This document shows positions 33,192-41,896 of a stretch of 50,450 nt of DNA, piece after piece. Below the pieces are notes generated by a model. That model was given only the letters and a program-made list of their open reading frames with translations, was not told the DNA's origin and made no database searches. The first letter of the stretch is position 1; the number at the start of each line of letters is the position of its first letter. Source of the DNA: Myxococcales bacterium UBA5297 (GTDB lineage: Bacteria > Myxococcota > Myxococcia > Myxococcales > UBA5297); NCBI GenBank assembly GCA_002408385.1, contig DHSB01000069.1, positions 11,917 to 62,366 of the forward strand, read 5' to 3'. The position numbers were made by a program, and so were the translations under genes.

Positions 33192-33362
33192 ATGAGCAGT
33201 CCACGAACCGCGCGCCCGCCGCTGGCGTGGCGCCTCTTGAAGTACGTCGCCGTGACCCTGAGCATCCTCGTCATGGGAATCGCTCGCGCCCTGGGCGCGA
33301 GCATCCGCATCGAAGACCCCGAGCGGCGCGACCGGGTGACGCAGGTCGAGAAGAAGCGATAG
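33192..33362 (+). CDS. 56-residue single-span membrane protein
   Basis: This short gene has AAGGGAGAG six bases before ATG 33192. The product starts MSSPRTARPPLAWRLLKYV, passes a likely membrane helix (VAVTLSILVMGIARALGA) and ends in a charged tail (IEDPERRDRVTQVEKKR). Third codon positions are GC-biased. The strong ribosome site, membrane segment and charge pattern make it likely real. It probably shares a transcript with the secreted protein upstream. Function unknown. Confidence 0.6.
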   Translation: MSSPRTARPPLAWRLLKYVAVTLSILVMGIARALGASIRIEDPERRDRVTQVEKKR

Positions 33363-33460
33363 ATCGGCTGTCGGCTACGGGGCCGGGCGGGCTTCGGCTC
33401 GCCCGTGCCTCGTTGTGCCGCGCGCGGCGAGGGCGAAACTTCTAGGGAGACGGAGGGGGC

Positions 33461-34306
33461 ATGGCCTTGCAAGCGAGCGTAACCGTCCTCGTCGAAAACA
33501 CCGTGCGGGCCCGCGGCATGTGCGGCGAGCACGGCCTTGCTTTCTGGATAGAGTGGGGCGAGCGCCGCTTGCTCTACGACACGGGCCAGGGGCTGTGCCT
33601 GGCGCGAAACGCCCGAAAGTTGCGCGTCGACCTGGCGAGCACCGACACGGTCGTCTTCTCGCACGGCCACTACGACCACACCGGCGGCCTCGGTGTCGTG
33701 CTCGACTCCGGAGCGCGCCCGCGCATCTGCGCCCATCCGGCGGCCTTCGAACCGAAGCTCGTCCAACGCGCCGACGGCCAGATCCAGGAGATCGGCCTCC
33801 CGGCCCCCGTCGCCGAGCGGATTCACGGCGAGAAGCTCGAGGTGGTCCACTCCGAGAAGATCACCGAAATCGCCAAGGGGCTCTTCGTCACCGGCGAGAT
33901 CCCCAAGACCACCGACTTCGAAGCGCCCTCGGCCGCCTTCCTCAAAGACGAGCAGGGCACGCTCGACCCGCTCGTCGACGATCAGGCCGTCTTCTTCGAC
34001 ACCGACGAAGGGCTCGTCATCCTCACCGGCTGCGCGCACGCGGGCATCATCAACACCGTGCGCCACGTTCAAAGCTATCTGTCGGGGCGCCGCGTCCACA
34101 CCATCATCGGCGGCATGCACCTCGCCGGCACCCCGGTCTCCAGGCTCGAGGCGACGGTCCGCGCGCTCGAGGAGATCGAGCCGGCGCGAATCGGTCCGGC
34201 CCACTGCACGGGAATTCGGGCGACGACGCGGCTGTGGCACGACATGCCCGAGGCGGCGGTCGAGGCCATCGTCGGCTCGCGGTGGTCCTACTTGGTGCGA
34301 AGCTGA
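33461..34306 (+). CDS. MBL-fold metallo-hydrolase (COG1237 type)
   Basis: A 281-residue cytoplasmic protein with the metallo-beta-lactamase fold. The metal motif is S-H-G-H-Y-D-H-T-G-G (residues about 67-76), with later ligands in LTGCAHAGIIN and GGMHLAG. The layout matches the family often annotated as 7,8-dihydropterin-6-yl-methyl-4-(beta-D-ribofuranosyl)aminobenzene-5'-phosphate synthase, but few bacterial members have been tested. GGAGACGGAGGGGGC precedes the ATG. It stands alone. Confidence 0.9.
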   Translation: MALQASVTVLVENTVRARGMCGEHGLAFWIEWGERRLLYDTGQGLCLARNARKLRVDLASTDTVVFSHGHYDHTGGLGVVLDSGARPRICAHPAAFEPKLVQRADGQIQEIGLPAPVAERIHGEKLEVVHSEKITEIAKGLFVTGEIPKTTDFEAPSAAFLKDEQGTLDPLVDDQAVFFDTDEGLVILTGCAHAGIINTVRHVQSYLSGRRVHTIIGGMHLAGTPVSRLEATVRALEEIEPARIGPAHCTGIRATTRLWHDMPEAAVEAIVGSRWSYLVRS

Positions 34307-34577
34307 ACGGCCGCGGCGACCACGCCGGGCGACGGGCTCTCGCGCCGCGGCGCGGAAAAAGGGCAGTAATTGCGCTTGGTTGCGGGTGGCTTTCGAAGCC
34401 TCGGGAAGGCACCTGAGAGGCGCCAGGAGGCCCGCAGGCCCGACGAGCGAGCGCCAGTCCTATTGAAGCAGGCCTGGCGACCCAAAATCGCTCTACGGGC
34501 CAGCCAGGGGCCTTCCTGGGCCGATAGGGCTGCCAAATGGCCCTTCCAGCGGGCTTGACGGCGCTCCGGCCGGCCGA

Positions 34578-35753
34578 CTACTGGCGCTCCCGGTCGTGGT
34601 CGGGCGCCTCGTCGGCCGCGTGCTTGCGGCCCGAGCGCCTGCCTCGTCGGCGCTCGGGAGGCGGCGGGCTTGGCGGCCCGCCCGGCGGCAGATTGAGCTG
34701 CTCGCGCCGGAAGCCGAGCGCCTCGCGGAGGACCACCTGCGCGACCGCGACGATGGGCACGGCAGCCAGGGCGCCGGTGATGCCCGCCAGCTCGGTGAAG
34801 ACGAGCACCGCGACCAGGCTCACCAGCGGATTGACGTGGACGGTCTGCTTGTAGACGAGCGGTCCGAGCACATGGTTTTCGAACTGCTGGTAGACGACGA
34901 AGTAGACCGCCGTGGCGACCGCCTTCCAGAAACCGACGGCGATGAGCGCGACCAGGGTGATGAGGATGCCCGCCAGCGTGTTGCCGACCAGCGGAATGAG
35001 GCTCGACAGGCCGCTGAGCACTCCCAGGGGCAGGAAGTAGGGGACGCGGATGATGGCCAGGTAGGTCGTAGTGAAAGCGGCGTTGGTCGCGACGACGATG
35101 GCGAGCCCGCCGATGTAGCCGCCCAAAGACTGGTAGATGTTGCCCAGCACCCGCTGGTAGCGCGCCCGCCGGATCGGCGTCGCCTCGTCGAGCAGGCGGC
35201 CCACCAAGCGCGGCCCGAAGAGCAGCATGAAGATGATCAGCACGAAGATGGTCAGCGCCGCGCCGAGCACGGTCAGCAGCGTCGAGACCGCGCGCACCGC
35301 CGCGTCGAGCGCCCCCTGCGCATAGCCGGGCAGCCTGGAGAGCAGCTCGTTGAAGCGCTCGTCGAGCGCGACGCGGCTCTCGAGCAGCCCGAACAGCTCG
35401 GTCTGGCGCAGCCGTTCGATGAAGTCCGGCACCGACTCGATGAGCGAGCGGACCTGCGCGATGGTGGGCGGGACGAAGAGAAACCCGAAGCCGACGAACA
35501 GCGCGACCAGCAGCAGCATGACGATGGTCACGGCGAGCCGGCGCCCGATTTTGAAGCGCGCCATCGCGTTGACCGCATGGTCGAGGGCGACGGCGAGGAT
35601 GGCGGCGATGGCGGTGATGGTGAGCGAGAGCCCGACCTGAAACGCGAAGGAGACCACCGCCGCGAAAGCGAGCAGGGTGGCCGCTATCGTGATCACCGTC
35701 TTCACGGTGACCTGCGAGCGTGGAATCTGAACCTCGCGCTGCTCCAAGCTCAC
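34578..35753 (-). CDS. AI-2E/PerM-family transporter
   Basis: A protein of about 391 residues with eight predicted membrane helices and a central amphipathic region (VRSLIESVPDFIERLRQTEL). It has the family marks PPTIAQ, GYIGGLAIVV, PLGVLSGLSSLIPLVGNTLAG and YQQFENHVLGPLVY. Members include TqsA (autoinducer-2 export) and sodium/proton antiporters, so the substrate is open. The C-terminal tail is rich in Pro, Arg and Asp. The start is uncertain: the frame runs into the divergent regulator gene, there is no ATG before the first helix, and GTG 35753 or GTG 35705 are the best options. Confidence 0.85.
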   Translation of the reverse strand: MSLEQREVQIPRSQVTVKTVITIAATLLAFAAVVSFAFQVGLSLTITAIAAILAVALDHAVNAMARFKIGRRLAVTIVMLLLVALFVGFGFLFVPPTIAQVRSLIESVPDFIERLRQTELFGLLESRVALDERFNELLSRLPGYAQGALDAAVRAVSTLLTVLGAALTIFVLIIFMLLFGPRLVGRLLDEATPIRRARYQRVLGNIYQSLGGYIGGLAIVVATNAAFTTTYLAIIRVPYFLPLGVLSGLSSLIPLVGNTLAGILITLVALIAVGFWKAVATAVYFVVYQQFENHVLGPLVYKQTVHVNPLVSLVAVLVFTELAGITGALAAVPIVAVAQVVLREALGFRREQLNLPPGGPPSPPPPERRRGRRSGRKHAADEAPDHDRERQ

Positions 35754-35937
35754 CTCGACGCCAACAACTTGGAGAGGCTGCGCTCGACCGGCCGCAGCTT
35801 GGCCCAGAGGGGCGCTGGTAGCAGGCTCACTGAAATTGTCCGCTCCAGATGTAGTTGCTTGTGCGATTGAAAACGCGCGTGTAGCGTGACCTTCGAGCAA
35901 CTTGGCTGAAACGGAGTTTTCTCTTCTGGGGGACGAG

Positions 35938-36312
35938 ATGAGCTCTACACAGACGGCACGTCTGCTGGTCGTCGACGACAGCCTCGACATCCTCGACTCG
36001 CTCGAGTTGGTGCTCGACGACATGGGATATGCGGTCGACACCGCCTGCAGCGGGCGCGAGGCGCTCGAGCGGGTGCGAGGCGCGGCCTACGGGCTGGTGC
36101 TGTGCGACATCGGGATGCCGGAGATGAACGGGTGGCAGGTCGCCCGGGAGATCCGTGCGGTGTCCCCGGGGACCAAGGTCTTCCTACTCACCGGTGTCGC
36201 CGACCAGATCGCCGAGGACGATCCGCGCCTGGGCCTGGTCCATGGGGTGCTGCCGAAGCCTTTCGAGATCGACTGGCTCGAGCGCTTCTTGGGCGAGCAG
36301 CTTTTCATGTAG
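35938..36312 (+). CDS. Single-domain response regulator
   Basis: A 124-residue receiver domain without an output domain. All key residues are present: Asp13/Asp14, phospho-acceptor Asp57 (LCDIGMPEMNG), Thr85 and Lys107 (PKPF). It would pass phosphate or act through protein contacts, as CheY or SpoF-like proteins do. No histidine kinase is nearby. ATG 35938 has GGGGGA six bases upstream; the upstream TTG gives 12 more codons without similarity. It is divergent from the PerM-type transporter. Confidence 0.92.
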   Translation: MSSTQTARLLVVDDSLDILDSLELVLDDMGYAVDTACSGREALERVRGAAYGLVLCDIGMPEMNGWQVAREIRAVSPGTKVFLLTGVADQIAEDDPRLGLVHGVLPKPFEIDWLERFLGEQLFM

Positions 36313-36319
36313 CGGCATC

Positions 36320-36567
36320 GGTCCGAAGCTCGGAAGGGGCGCATCGCAATGCGCCCGTCGAGGAATCGGGCAGATGCGCCGGCGATACCAGGGGCCGGAG
36401 CACCAGCCCTCGTGCTGGCGGCCCGGTGGAGCGCCACGCCGCAAGAGGCCGGCACGAAGTCCGGCCCTCCGGACAGAGCCCGAGCGATCGGTCGCAGGGG
36501 GGAGGGGCGCAGCCTGCTGCGCCCGGAACCCGGCTCCCAACTCGTTCGAGCCTCGCCAGGCCGGTCT
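36320..36567. repeat. Dispersed intergenic repeat, family B, copy 2
   Basis: It starts with the hairpin GCGCATCGCAATGCGC at 36339-36354, and CCGTCGAGGAATCGGGCAGA follows. Then come GGTGGAGCGCCACGCCGCAA with GAGGCCGGCACGAA, and finally GAGCGATCGGTCGCAGG. The same segments, partly reordered, occur at 47280-47430 and 4470-4660. It lies in the convergent gap between the response regulator and ktrA. Confidence 0.72.
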
Positions 36568-37224
36568 CTAACGAAGCTGGGCGAGCCGCTGCAGCGCCCC
36601 CGGGTCGCCGGCGACGAGCAGCGTGTCGGAGTGCGTCAGCTTGCGGTCCGGGTCGGGCACCGGGACCATCGCGTCGCGCAGCACGTCGTGCACCGCGACC
36701 ACCTGGACCCGGTAGCGGTGGGGCAGCGACAGCTCGCGAAGAGTCTTGCCGTACCAGGCCTCGGGCACCGGCATCTCCTGCAGGCTCAAGTCCGAGCCGA
36801 GCTGGACGTATTGGAGCAGCTTGCCGCTGGTCACCCGCGAGGCGAGCCCGAGCGCCGACTCGCGCTCGGGGAAGATGCTCTCGGCGGCACCGAGCTGATC
36901 GGCGACGCGGGCGTGATCCTCCGAGCGCACCTTGACATAGATTTCCTTGATTCCCACGTCGCGAAGCGCGAGCAGCGCGAGGATGGAGGCGGCCAGGTTC
37001 TCGCCCGTCGAGACCACCGCCGCGTCGGCCTGCTCGGCGCCCGCCTCGATGAGCACGGTGCGGTTGGTCGCGTCGCCGACCACCGCGCGCGAGACGTGCG
37101 CGCCGATTGCGTCGACCACATCGGGCCGGCTGTCGATGGCCACCACGTCGTGGCCGAGCTGGTGGAGGCGCTGGGCGAGGATGGAGCCGAAGTTTCCCAG
37201 GCCGACGACGATGATCCGCTTCAA
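36568..37224 (-). CDS. ktrA: KtrA/TrkA-type RCK regulator of potassium uptake
   Basis: A 218-residue cytoplasmic protein with one RCK-N domain (KRIIVVGLGNFGS, dinucleotide motif GxGxxG, ending in VVAIDSRPD) and one RCK-C domain (about 135-218). One copy of each matches KtrA (about 220 residues) rather than TrkA with two tandem copies. It gates the membrane subunit on binding NAD(H) or ATP/ADP. The start is TTG, supported by GGAGG five bases upstream. It is 41 bases downstream of ktrB in the same operon. Confidence 0.9.
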   Translation of the reverse strand: MKRIIVVGLGNFGSILAQRLHQLGHDVVAIDSRPDVVDAIGAHVSRAVVGDATNRTVLIEAGAEQADAAVVSTGENLAASILALLALRDVGIKEIYVKVRSEDHARVADQLGAAESIFPERESALGLASRVTSGKLLQYVQLGSDLSLQEMPVPEAWYGKTLRELSLPHRYRVQVVAVHDVLRDAMVPVPDPDRKLTHSDTLLVAGDPGALQRLAQLR

Positions 37225-37265
37225 GTGCTCCTCCAGTCGAGTGCTGCCCGGCCGAGGGCAGGCTC

Positions 37266-38681
37266 TCAGCCCACGATGAGGTCCTCGCGCGCCGGCCTGA
37301 AGTCTGCGGGGAAGGCCGTGGCCTTGAGCGCAATCGCGGCGAAGAAGGACAGCGGGCCGACCCGGCCCATGAACATGAGGATGACGATGACCAGCTTGCC
37401 GGGTGCAGTGAGGGTTGGGGTCAAGTCCATCGACAGGCCCACGGTGGCGAGCGCGCTCGTGGCCTCGAAGAGCTCCGGCAGGAACGAGCCGCGTGCCTCG
37501 GCGACGCTCCGCCCGCCGGCCTCGCTGAAGCTCAGGGCGAAGACCGCGAGGGAGAGCACGACGAAGGCGACCAGCGCGAGGCTGACGGTGCGCTGCACGG
37601 TCGAGTCCGGGACCGCCCGGTCGTGGATGCTCACGTAGCGCCGTCCGCGGATGCGCGAGACCGCGAGGGCGATGAGCACCGCCAACGCGGTGGTCTTGAT
37701 GCCGCCTGCCGTCGAGCCGGGTGAGCCGCCCACCACCATCAGCAGGATGGTGAGGTAGGCGCTCGCGTTGCTCACCTCGGAGTAGGAGACGCTGCTGAAG
37801 CCGGCTGTCCGTGAGGTGACCGACATGAACCAGGCATTGGCGATCTTGTCGACTGCCCCGAGGCGCCCGAGCACGCCGGACCACTCGAACCCCGCGTAGA
37901 GGCCGGCGCCGATCACCAGCAGGCCCGCGGTGACCACGGTGGCGGCAAACGTGTGGGACGACAGGCGCAGCGAGCCGTTGAAGCCGCCTGCCTTCCACCA
38001 CCGTCCGACCTCCTCGCTGGCCAGGTATCCGAAGCCGCCGAGGATGATGAGCAGCGAGAGGGGGACGAGCACGAACGGCGAGTCGGCGAAGCCCGTCAGC
38101 GAATCGCGGTAGAGCGAGAAGCCGGCGTTACAGAACGCGCTCACCGAGTGGAAGACCGCGCTCCACAGACCTCGGATGACGCCGTCGGTGCGGATGAACT
38201 GCACCCAGAGCAGCACCGCCCCTGCGCCTTCGATGAGGAAGGTGAATCGGGCGACGGCCAAGGCGAGGCCGCGCACTGTGTGCCGGTGGGCGATCTCCAC
38301 GGGCGGGCCGGCGATCATCTCGCTGCGCAGCGACAGCCTGCGTCCGAGCGCGCCGATGATCAGCGTGGTCAGGGCGAACAGCCCCAAGCCGCCGAGCTGG
38401 ATGAACGCGAGGATCCACGCCTGTCCCCAGAAGCTGAAGTAGGTGCCCGTGTCCACGACCGACAGCCCGGTCACGCACACCGCGCTGGTCATGGTGAAGA
38501 GGGCGTCGAGCAGCGACAGGGGCGCTCCGGTGTACAGCCCCGGCAAAATCATCAGCCCCGTGGTGCCGAGCACGATGAGCAGCAGGAAGCTCGCGACGAA
38601 AAGGCCCGATGGCGAAAGGTTGTGCCACCAGAGGTAGATCCGTCTGAACGGCCTGATCGAGAGAATCGGTCGCAGCGCCAC
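37266..38681 (-). CDS. ktrB: Potassium uptake membrane subunit, KtrB/TrkH family
   Basis: A 471-residue polytopic protein with four repeated M1-P-M2 units. Selectivity-filter segments are seen, such as SAVCVTGLSVVDTG (first), HSVSAFCNAGF (second), SRTAGFSS (third) and ATVGLSMDLTP (fourth). Each has the conserved glycine of the family. It forms the potassium (or sodium) path and pairs with the RCK protein downstream. The start is GTG with TAGACA twelve bases upstream and no clear ribosome binding site, so a short or absent leader is possible. Confidence 0.92.
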   Translation of the reverse strand: MALRPILSIRPFRRIYLWWHNLSPSGLFVASFLLLIVLGTTGLMILPGLYTGAPLSLLDALFTMTSAVCVTGLSVVDTGTYFSFWGQAWILAFIQLGGLGLFALTTLIIGALGRRLSLRSEMIAGPPVEIAHRHTVRGLALAVARFTFLIEGAGAVLLWVQFIRTDGVIRGLWSAVFHSVSAFCNAGFSLYRDSLTGFADSPFVLVPLSLLIILGGFGYLASEEVGRWWKAGGFNGSLRLSSHTFAATVVTAGLLVIGAGLYAGFEWSGVLGRLGAVDKIANAWFMSVTSRTAGFSSVSYSEVSNASAYLTILLMVVGGSPGSTAGGIKTTALAVLIALAVSRIRGRRYVSIHDRAVPDSTVQRTVSLALVAFVVLSLAVFALSFSEAGGRSVAEARGSFLPELFEATSALATVGLSMDLTPTLTAPGKLVIVILMFMGRVGPLSFFAAIALKATAFPADFRPAREDLIVG

Positions 38682-39410
38682 GGGGCGAGAGGATGTCTAA
38701 CCGCCCGGCGCGATGCAAGGTGCGCGACATTTTGGGCTCTGCCGAACCCGCAAGCCTGGCCCAGATTCCGACGCCCGTGGGCCGAGCGCCGTTCTCGCCG
38801 CGTTCCAGCGAAGCGTGCCCGAAGCGGACGACCGGGATGATGGCCCGAACGCGTGTCGGAGCCGGAGCTCCAACCTCCATCGGAGATGGCGCCGTCCTTC
38901 CTCAACGAGGTCTGATGTCGGGCGACGCTCGGCGATACGACCGCTCGTCTCGGCACCTTGCCTCAGCCGAGGCTCTCAGCAAGGCGCTGCCGCGCCGCTT
39001 GGGCGCATGACGGGCCCCAGACCTCCTGCGACGCTCTTCGCGCGACTTCGGCCGAGCCGCCGGCCACCGGCCACCGGTGGGGCCGGGCGTAGAGGCGACC
39101 AGCGGGAGCCTCGGAGTCGAGGCCCCGCGCAAGGCCATCCCGGTGTCCGATTCCAAAAAACCGACTGGGGCAGGGGGCGACCTGTCTCTCCTAGAGATTT
39201 CGCAGAGATGCGGGACCACGCTCCGGCCCCCGCACGAGCCTCTGGGGCCCAGGCGAACACGGCCAACGACGGGGGGAGACTCGGAATACCGGGGTGTCCG
39301 AAAGCCGGACGGCAATGCGGGCTGTCTGTCCGGCCTTCGGCGAATGAACGGCCGGCTGTAGCAACTTCGGCGCCCCGTTTGCCGACAATGACCGCGTCAA
39401 GGAGGCAACG
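38682..39410. other. 729-base gap before the LysM peptidase gene
   Basis: No gene is supported. Frames on both strands are open but have arginine-rich, low-bias sequence. CCACCGG..CCGGTGG small palindromes lie near 39066-39078. A large hairpin at 39298-39340 is listed separately. GACAAT near 39387 is a weak -10 candidate, and AAGGAGG precedes the next ATG. Confidence 0.5.
39298..39340. promoter_or_regulatory. Large hairpin upstream of the LysM peptidase gene
   Basis: CCGAA and GCCGGAC pair with GTCCGGC and TTCGG, twelve pairs with one mismatch, around a 17-base loop. It ends 70 bases before the start codon. There is no T-run. It may be a leader hairpin, an operator or a repeat relic. Confidence 0.4.
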
Positions 39411-40406
39411 ATGGCAACCTACCAAGTGAAGTCCGGCGACACCTTGAGCGCGATTGCTGCTCGCTACCGCACGACGGTCTCGGCGCTGGCGAAGACCAAC
39501 AACATCGCCAACGTCAACCTCATCCGCGTCGGCCAGCGGCTCACCGTCCCCGACAGCTTTGCCCCGTCGGCTTCGCAGTTGAAGGTCCCCTCGGTCGACC
39601 TCAAGCGCGGCTCGCAGGGCGCGGCGGTCAAAGACCTGCAGAACGCGCTGGTCAAGCTCGGCCACATGACCAAAGCCGAGATGGCGACCGGCCCCGGCAT
39701 CTTCGGCCCGCGGACCGAGTCTGCCCTCAAGCGCTTCCAGTCGCGCCACGGCGTCCAGGCGACCGGCTACTTCGGGCCGCAGACCCGCGCGGCCCTGACC
39801 AAGGCGCTCGGGAACCCGAGCGCGGCCGCCCCAGCGCCGCCGCCCAGCTCGAGCAGCTCGAACACCGACCTGCGCAACGGCACCCCGCTCTATCGACAAG
39901 GTGACCCGCGCTGGGGAAGCCGGACCCTGGGCCGCAACTACACGATTGCCAGCGCCGGCTGCGCCATGACGGCGACCGCGATGGCCATCTCCAAGATCTC
40001 GGGCCGCCCCATCAACCCCGGCGAGCTCGACGCCTACCTCGATCGCAACGGCGGTTACTCGGGCGACGGGCTCTATTGGGACAAGGCCGCTCACGCCCGC
40101 GGGCTGCACGCGAGCCGCCCAGGCTGGAGCCTGTCGACCATCGACGCCAACCTGAAGGCCGGCCGCCCCGTGGTCATCGGCGTCGACTACAAGGCCGGGT
40201 CGGGCGGGGGCGCCAACGGGACCGATCACTGGATCACCATCGTCGGGCGCAAGACCGACAACTCGGGCAGGGTCGTCTACATCGCCCACGACCCGGCCAA
40301 CGGCGGGGTGATGTACCTGAACGCGAGCGGCGGGCGCCTGCAGGGCAAGACCTCCTCGGGCAAGAACTATCGCAGCACCGGCTGCCTGGTGACTTTCAGC
40401 AAATAG
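39411..40406 (+). CDS. LysM, peptidoglycan-binding and C39-like peptidase protein
   Basis: A 331-residue protein with three parts. A LysM domain (3-47, [16 protein letters not shown]) comes first. A PG-binding-1 domain follows (about 65-132, [33 protein letters not shown]). After a Ser/Pro linker comes a C39-type cysteine peptidase-like domain (155-331), with Cys184 in [12 protein letters not shown] and the later His in [10 protein letters not shown] and Asp in HDPANGG. It should bind cell wall and cut peptide bonds there or in other proteins. No signal peptide is visible, so release by another route or by lysis is implied. AAGGAGG precedes the ATG. Confidence 0.9.
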   Translation: MATYQVKSGDTLSAIAARYRTTVSALAKTNNIANVNLIRVGQRLTVPDSFAPSASQLKVPSVDLKRGSQGAAVKDLQNALVKLGHMTKAEMATGPGIFGPRTESALKRFQSRHGVQATGYFGPQTRAALTKALGNPSAAAPAPPPSSSSSNTDLRNGTPLYRQGDPRWGSRTLGRNYTIASAGCAMTATAMAISKISGRPINPGELDAYLDRNGGYSGDGLYWDKAAHARGLHASRPGWSLSTIDANLKAGRPVVIGVDYKAGSGGGANGTDHWITIVGRKTDNSGRVVYIAHDPANGGVMYLNASGGRLQGKTSSGKNYRSTGCLVTFSK

Positions 40407-40434
40407 CCGCGGGTGCCGAGCCAATCGTTCTGCG

Positions 40435-40478
40435 CGGGCGCGAATCGGTGAGCCGGTTCGCGCCCGTCGTCTTGTTTT
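40435..40478 (+). terminator. Rho-independent terminator of the LysM peptidase gene
   Basis: CGGGCGCGAA pairs perfectly with TTCGCGCCCG (40435-40466); inside the loop CGG pairs with CCG around TGAG. A TCGTCTTGTTTT tract follows. It lies 29 bases after the stop codon and is the clearest terminator in the window. Confidence 0.85.
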
Positions 40479-40570
40479 GCGTGCGCTCGTCCGGACTGCT
40501 CGCGGCCCCAGGGGGCTTTCTCCCCGGCGCTTGGAGTGCAAGCCTTTGGCAGTCGCGCAGGAGGGAAGCG

Positions 40571-41539
40571 ATGAAGGCAGTTCGCGTCAGGCAGTTCGGT
40601 GAACCCGAGGTGCTGTGCCTCGAAGAGGTGCCGGACCTCGAGCCGGCGGCCGGGCAGGTGCTCATCAAGCTCGAGGCGGCGGGCATCAACCCGGTCGAGG
40701 CCTATGTGCGAGCTGGTCTCTACGGGCCTCGACCGACTCTGCCCTACACGCCCGGAACCGATGGCGCTGGCGTCGTCGAGGCGGTCGGCCCCGGCGTAGT
40801 CGGTGTTGTGGCCGGCGACCGGGTCTACACCTCTTCGTCCATCACCGGGACCTATGCCGAAAAGGCGCTCGTCGCCGAGGAGCAGATCCACCCGCTTCCC
40901 GAGCGGGTCGGCTTCGCTCAAGGCGCGGCCATCGGCATTCCCTACGCGACCGCTTATCGCGCGCTGATTCAGCGGGCCAAGGCTGAACCGGGCGAGGTGG
41001 TGCTCGTCCACGGAGCCAGCGGCGGGGTTGGCCTCGCCGCGGTTCAACTCTCGGTCGCGCGCGGCATCCGGGTCATCGGGACCGCGGGCAGCGAAGAGGG
41101 CCGCCGGCTCGTGCTCGCACAGGGGGCCGAGCACGTTCTAGACCATGGCAAGGAGGGCTACCTCCGGGAGCTGATCAGCCTGACGGCCGGCAGGGGCCCG
41201 GAGGTCATCCTCGAAATGCTGGCGAACGTGAACCTCGGGCACGACCTCGAGGTGCTCGCGCCCCGCGGGCGGGTCGTGGTCATCGGCAGCCGTGGCCCGG
41301 TCGAGATCTCGCCCCGCGACCTGATGAACCGCGAGGGAAGCCTCCTCGCGATGCGCCTGCCCAATGCCACGCCGGCAGAGAGGGCGCGGGCCGACGCGGC
41401 GATCCACGCGGGGCTCGAAAACGGGACCCTTCGGCCGGTGGTTCGCGAGGAGCTTGCTCTCGGCCAGGCGGCGCAGGCACACCGCTGGCTGTTCGAGAGC
41501 AAGGCGGCCGGCAAGATCGTTCTGGCCCCGGGCCGGTAA
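40571..41539 (+). CDS. Zinc-independent quinone oxidoreductase (zeta-crystallin type)
   Basis: A 322-residue cytoplasmic enzyme of the medium-chain reductase family. A GroES-like N-terminal half (AAGINPVEAYVRAG, PGTDGAGVVEAVG) is followed by the NADPH-binding half with V-H-G-A-S-G-G-V-G-L-A-A-V-Q. The structural and catalytic zinc ligands of alcohol dehydrogenases are absent. It would reduce quinones or other activated enones. ATG 40571 has GGAGGGAAGCG directly upstream; the longer frame runs through the peptidase gene and is rejected. Confidence 0.93.
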   Translation: MKAVRVRQFGEPEVLCLEEVPDLEPAAGQVLIKLEAAGINPVEAYVRAGLYGPRPTLPYTPGTDGAGVVEAVGPGVVGVVAGDRVYTSSSITGTYAEKALVAEEQIHPLPERVGFAQGAAIGIPYATAYRALIQRAKAEPGEVVLVHGASGGVGLAAVQLSVARGIRVIGTAGSEEGRRLVLAQGAEHVLDHGKEGYLRELISLTAGRGPEVILEMLANVNLGHDLEVLAPRGRVVVIGSRGPVEISPRDLMNREGSLLAMRLPNATPAERARADAAIHAGLENGTLRPVVREELALGQAAQAHRWLFESKAAGKIVLAPGR

Positions 41540-41884
41540 TCCGCTTACAGAGCAGACTCGGGGAGGAGCGCTCGCTTTCCACCGGCAGGTGAGCCCAAAG
41601 AGCTCCTGCAGGTCCGGGCGGGAGTTGGCAACTACGCCAAATCCCGACATTTGCGGGGAAGCCTCGATTTCGCGGGATTCGCCGAGACCTCGCGGCGTCG
41701 CCCCTTACCCGGCATGCCTGAGCTCCGCAGGCTCCCGCGGGTCGCCTCGACGCTGGCATGACCGGTGTGGCAGGTCCAAATCGCTCGCCGAGGCTCGCAC
41801 GAAGTCTTTTGCCCCCGGCAACTCGACTCGCGAGCGGCAGGGCCGCCGCACGAGGCTTCCTCCGCGAATCCGAGTCGGTTCTGC
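41540..41884. other. Intergenic gap with no recognised gene
   Basis: Open frames here are arginine- and serine-rich shadows. I see no repeat and no convincing hairpin. The next gene's -10 candidate lies at the right end. Confidence 0.4.
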
Positions 41885-41890
41885 TATCTT
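41885..41890 (+). promoter_or_regulatory. Extended -10 box six bases before a GTG start
   Basis: TGCTATCTT (TATCTT at 41885-41890) is followed by CTGCCC and then the GTG start. No ribosome binding site is visible, so the transcript could start at the GTG itself. Confidence 0.45.
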
Positions 41891-41896
41891 CTGCCC

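Noticed and set aside
38713..39429. 238-codon frame before the LysM gene
   Set aside because: Arg/Pro/Ser-rich composition, no third-position bias, and overlap into the real start of the peptidase.
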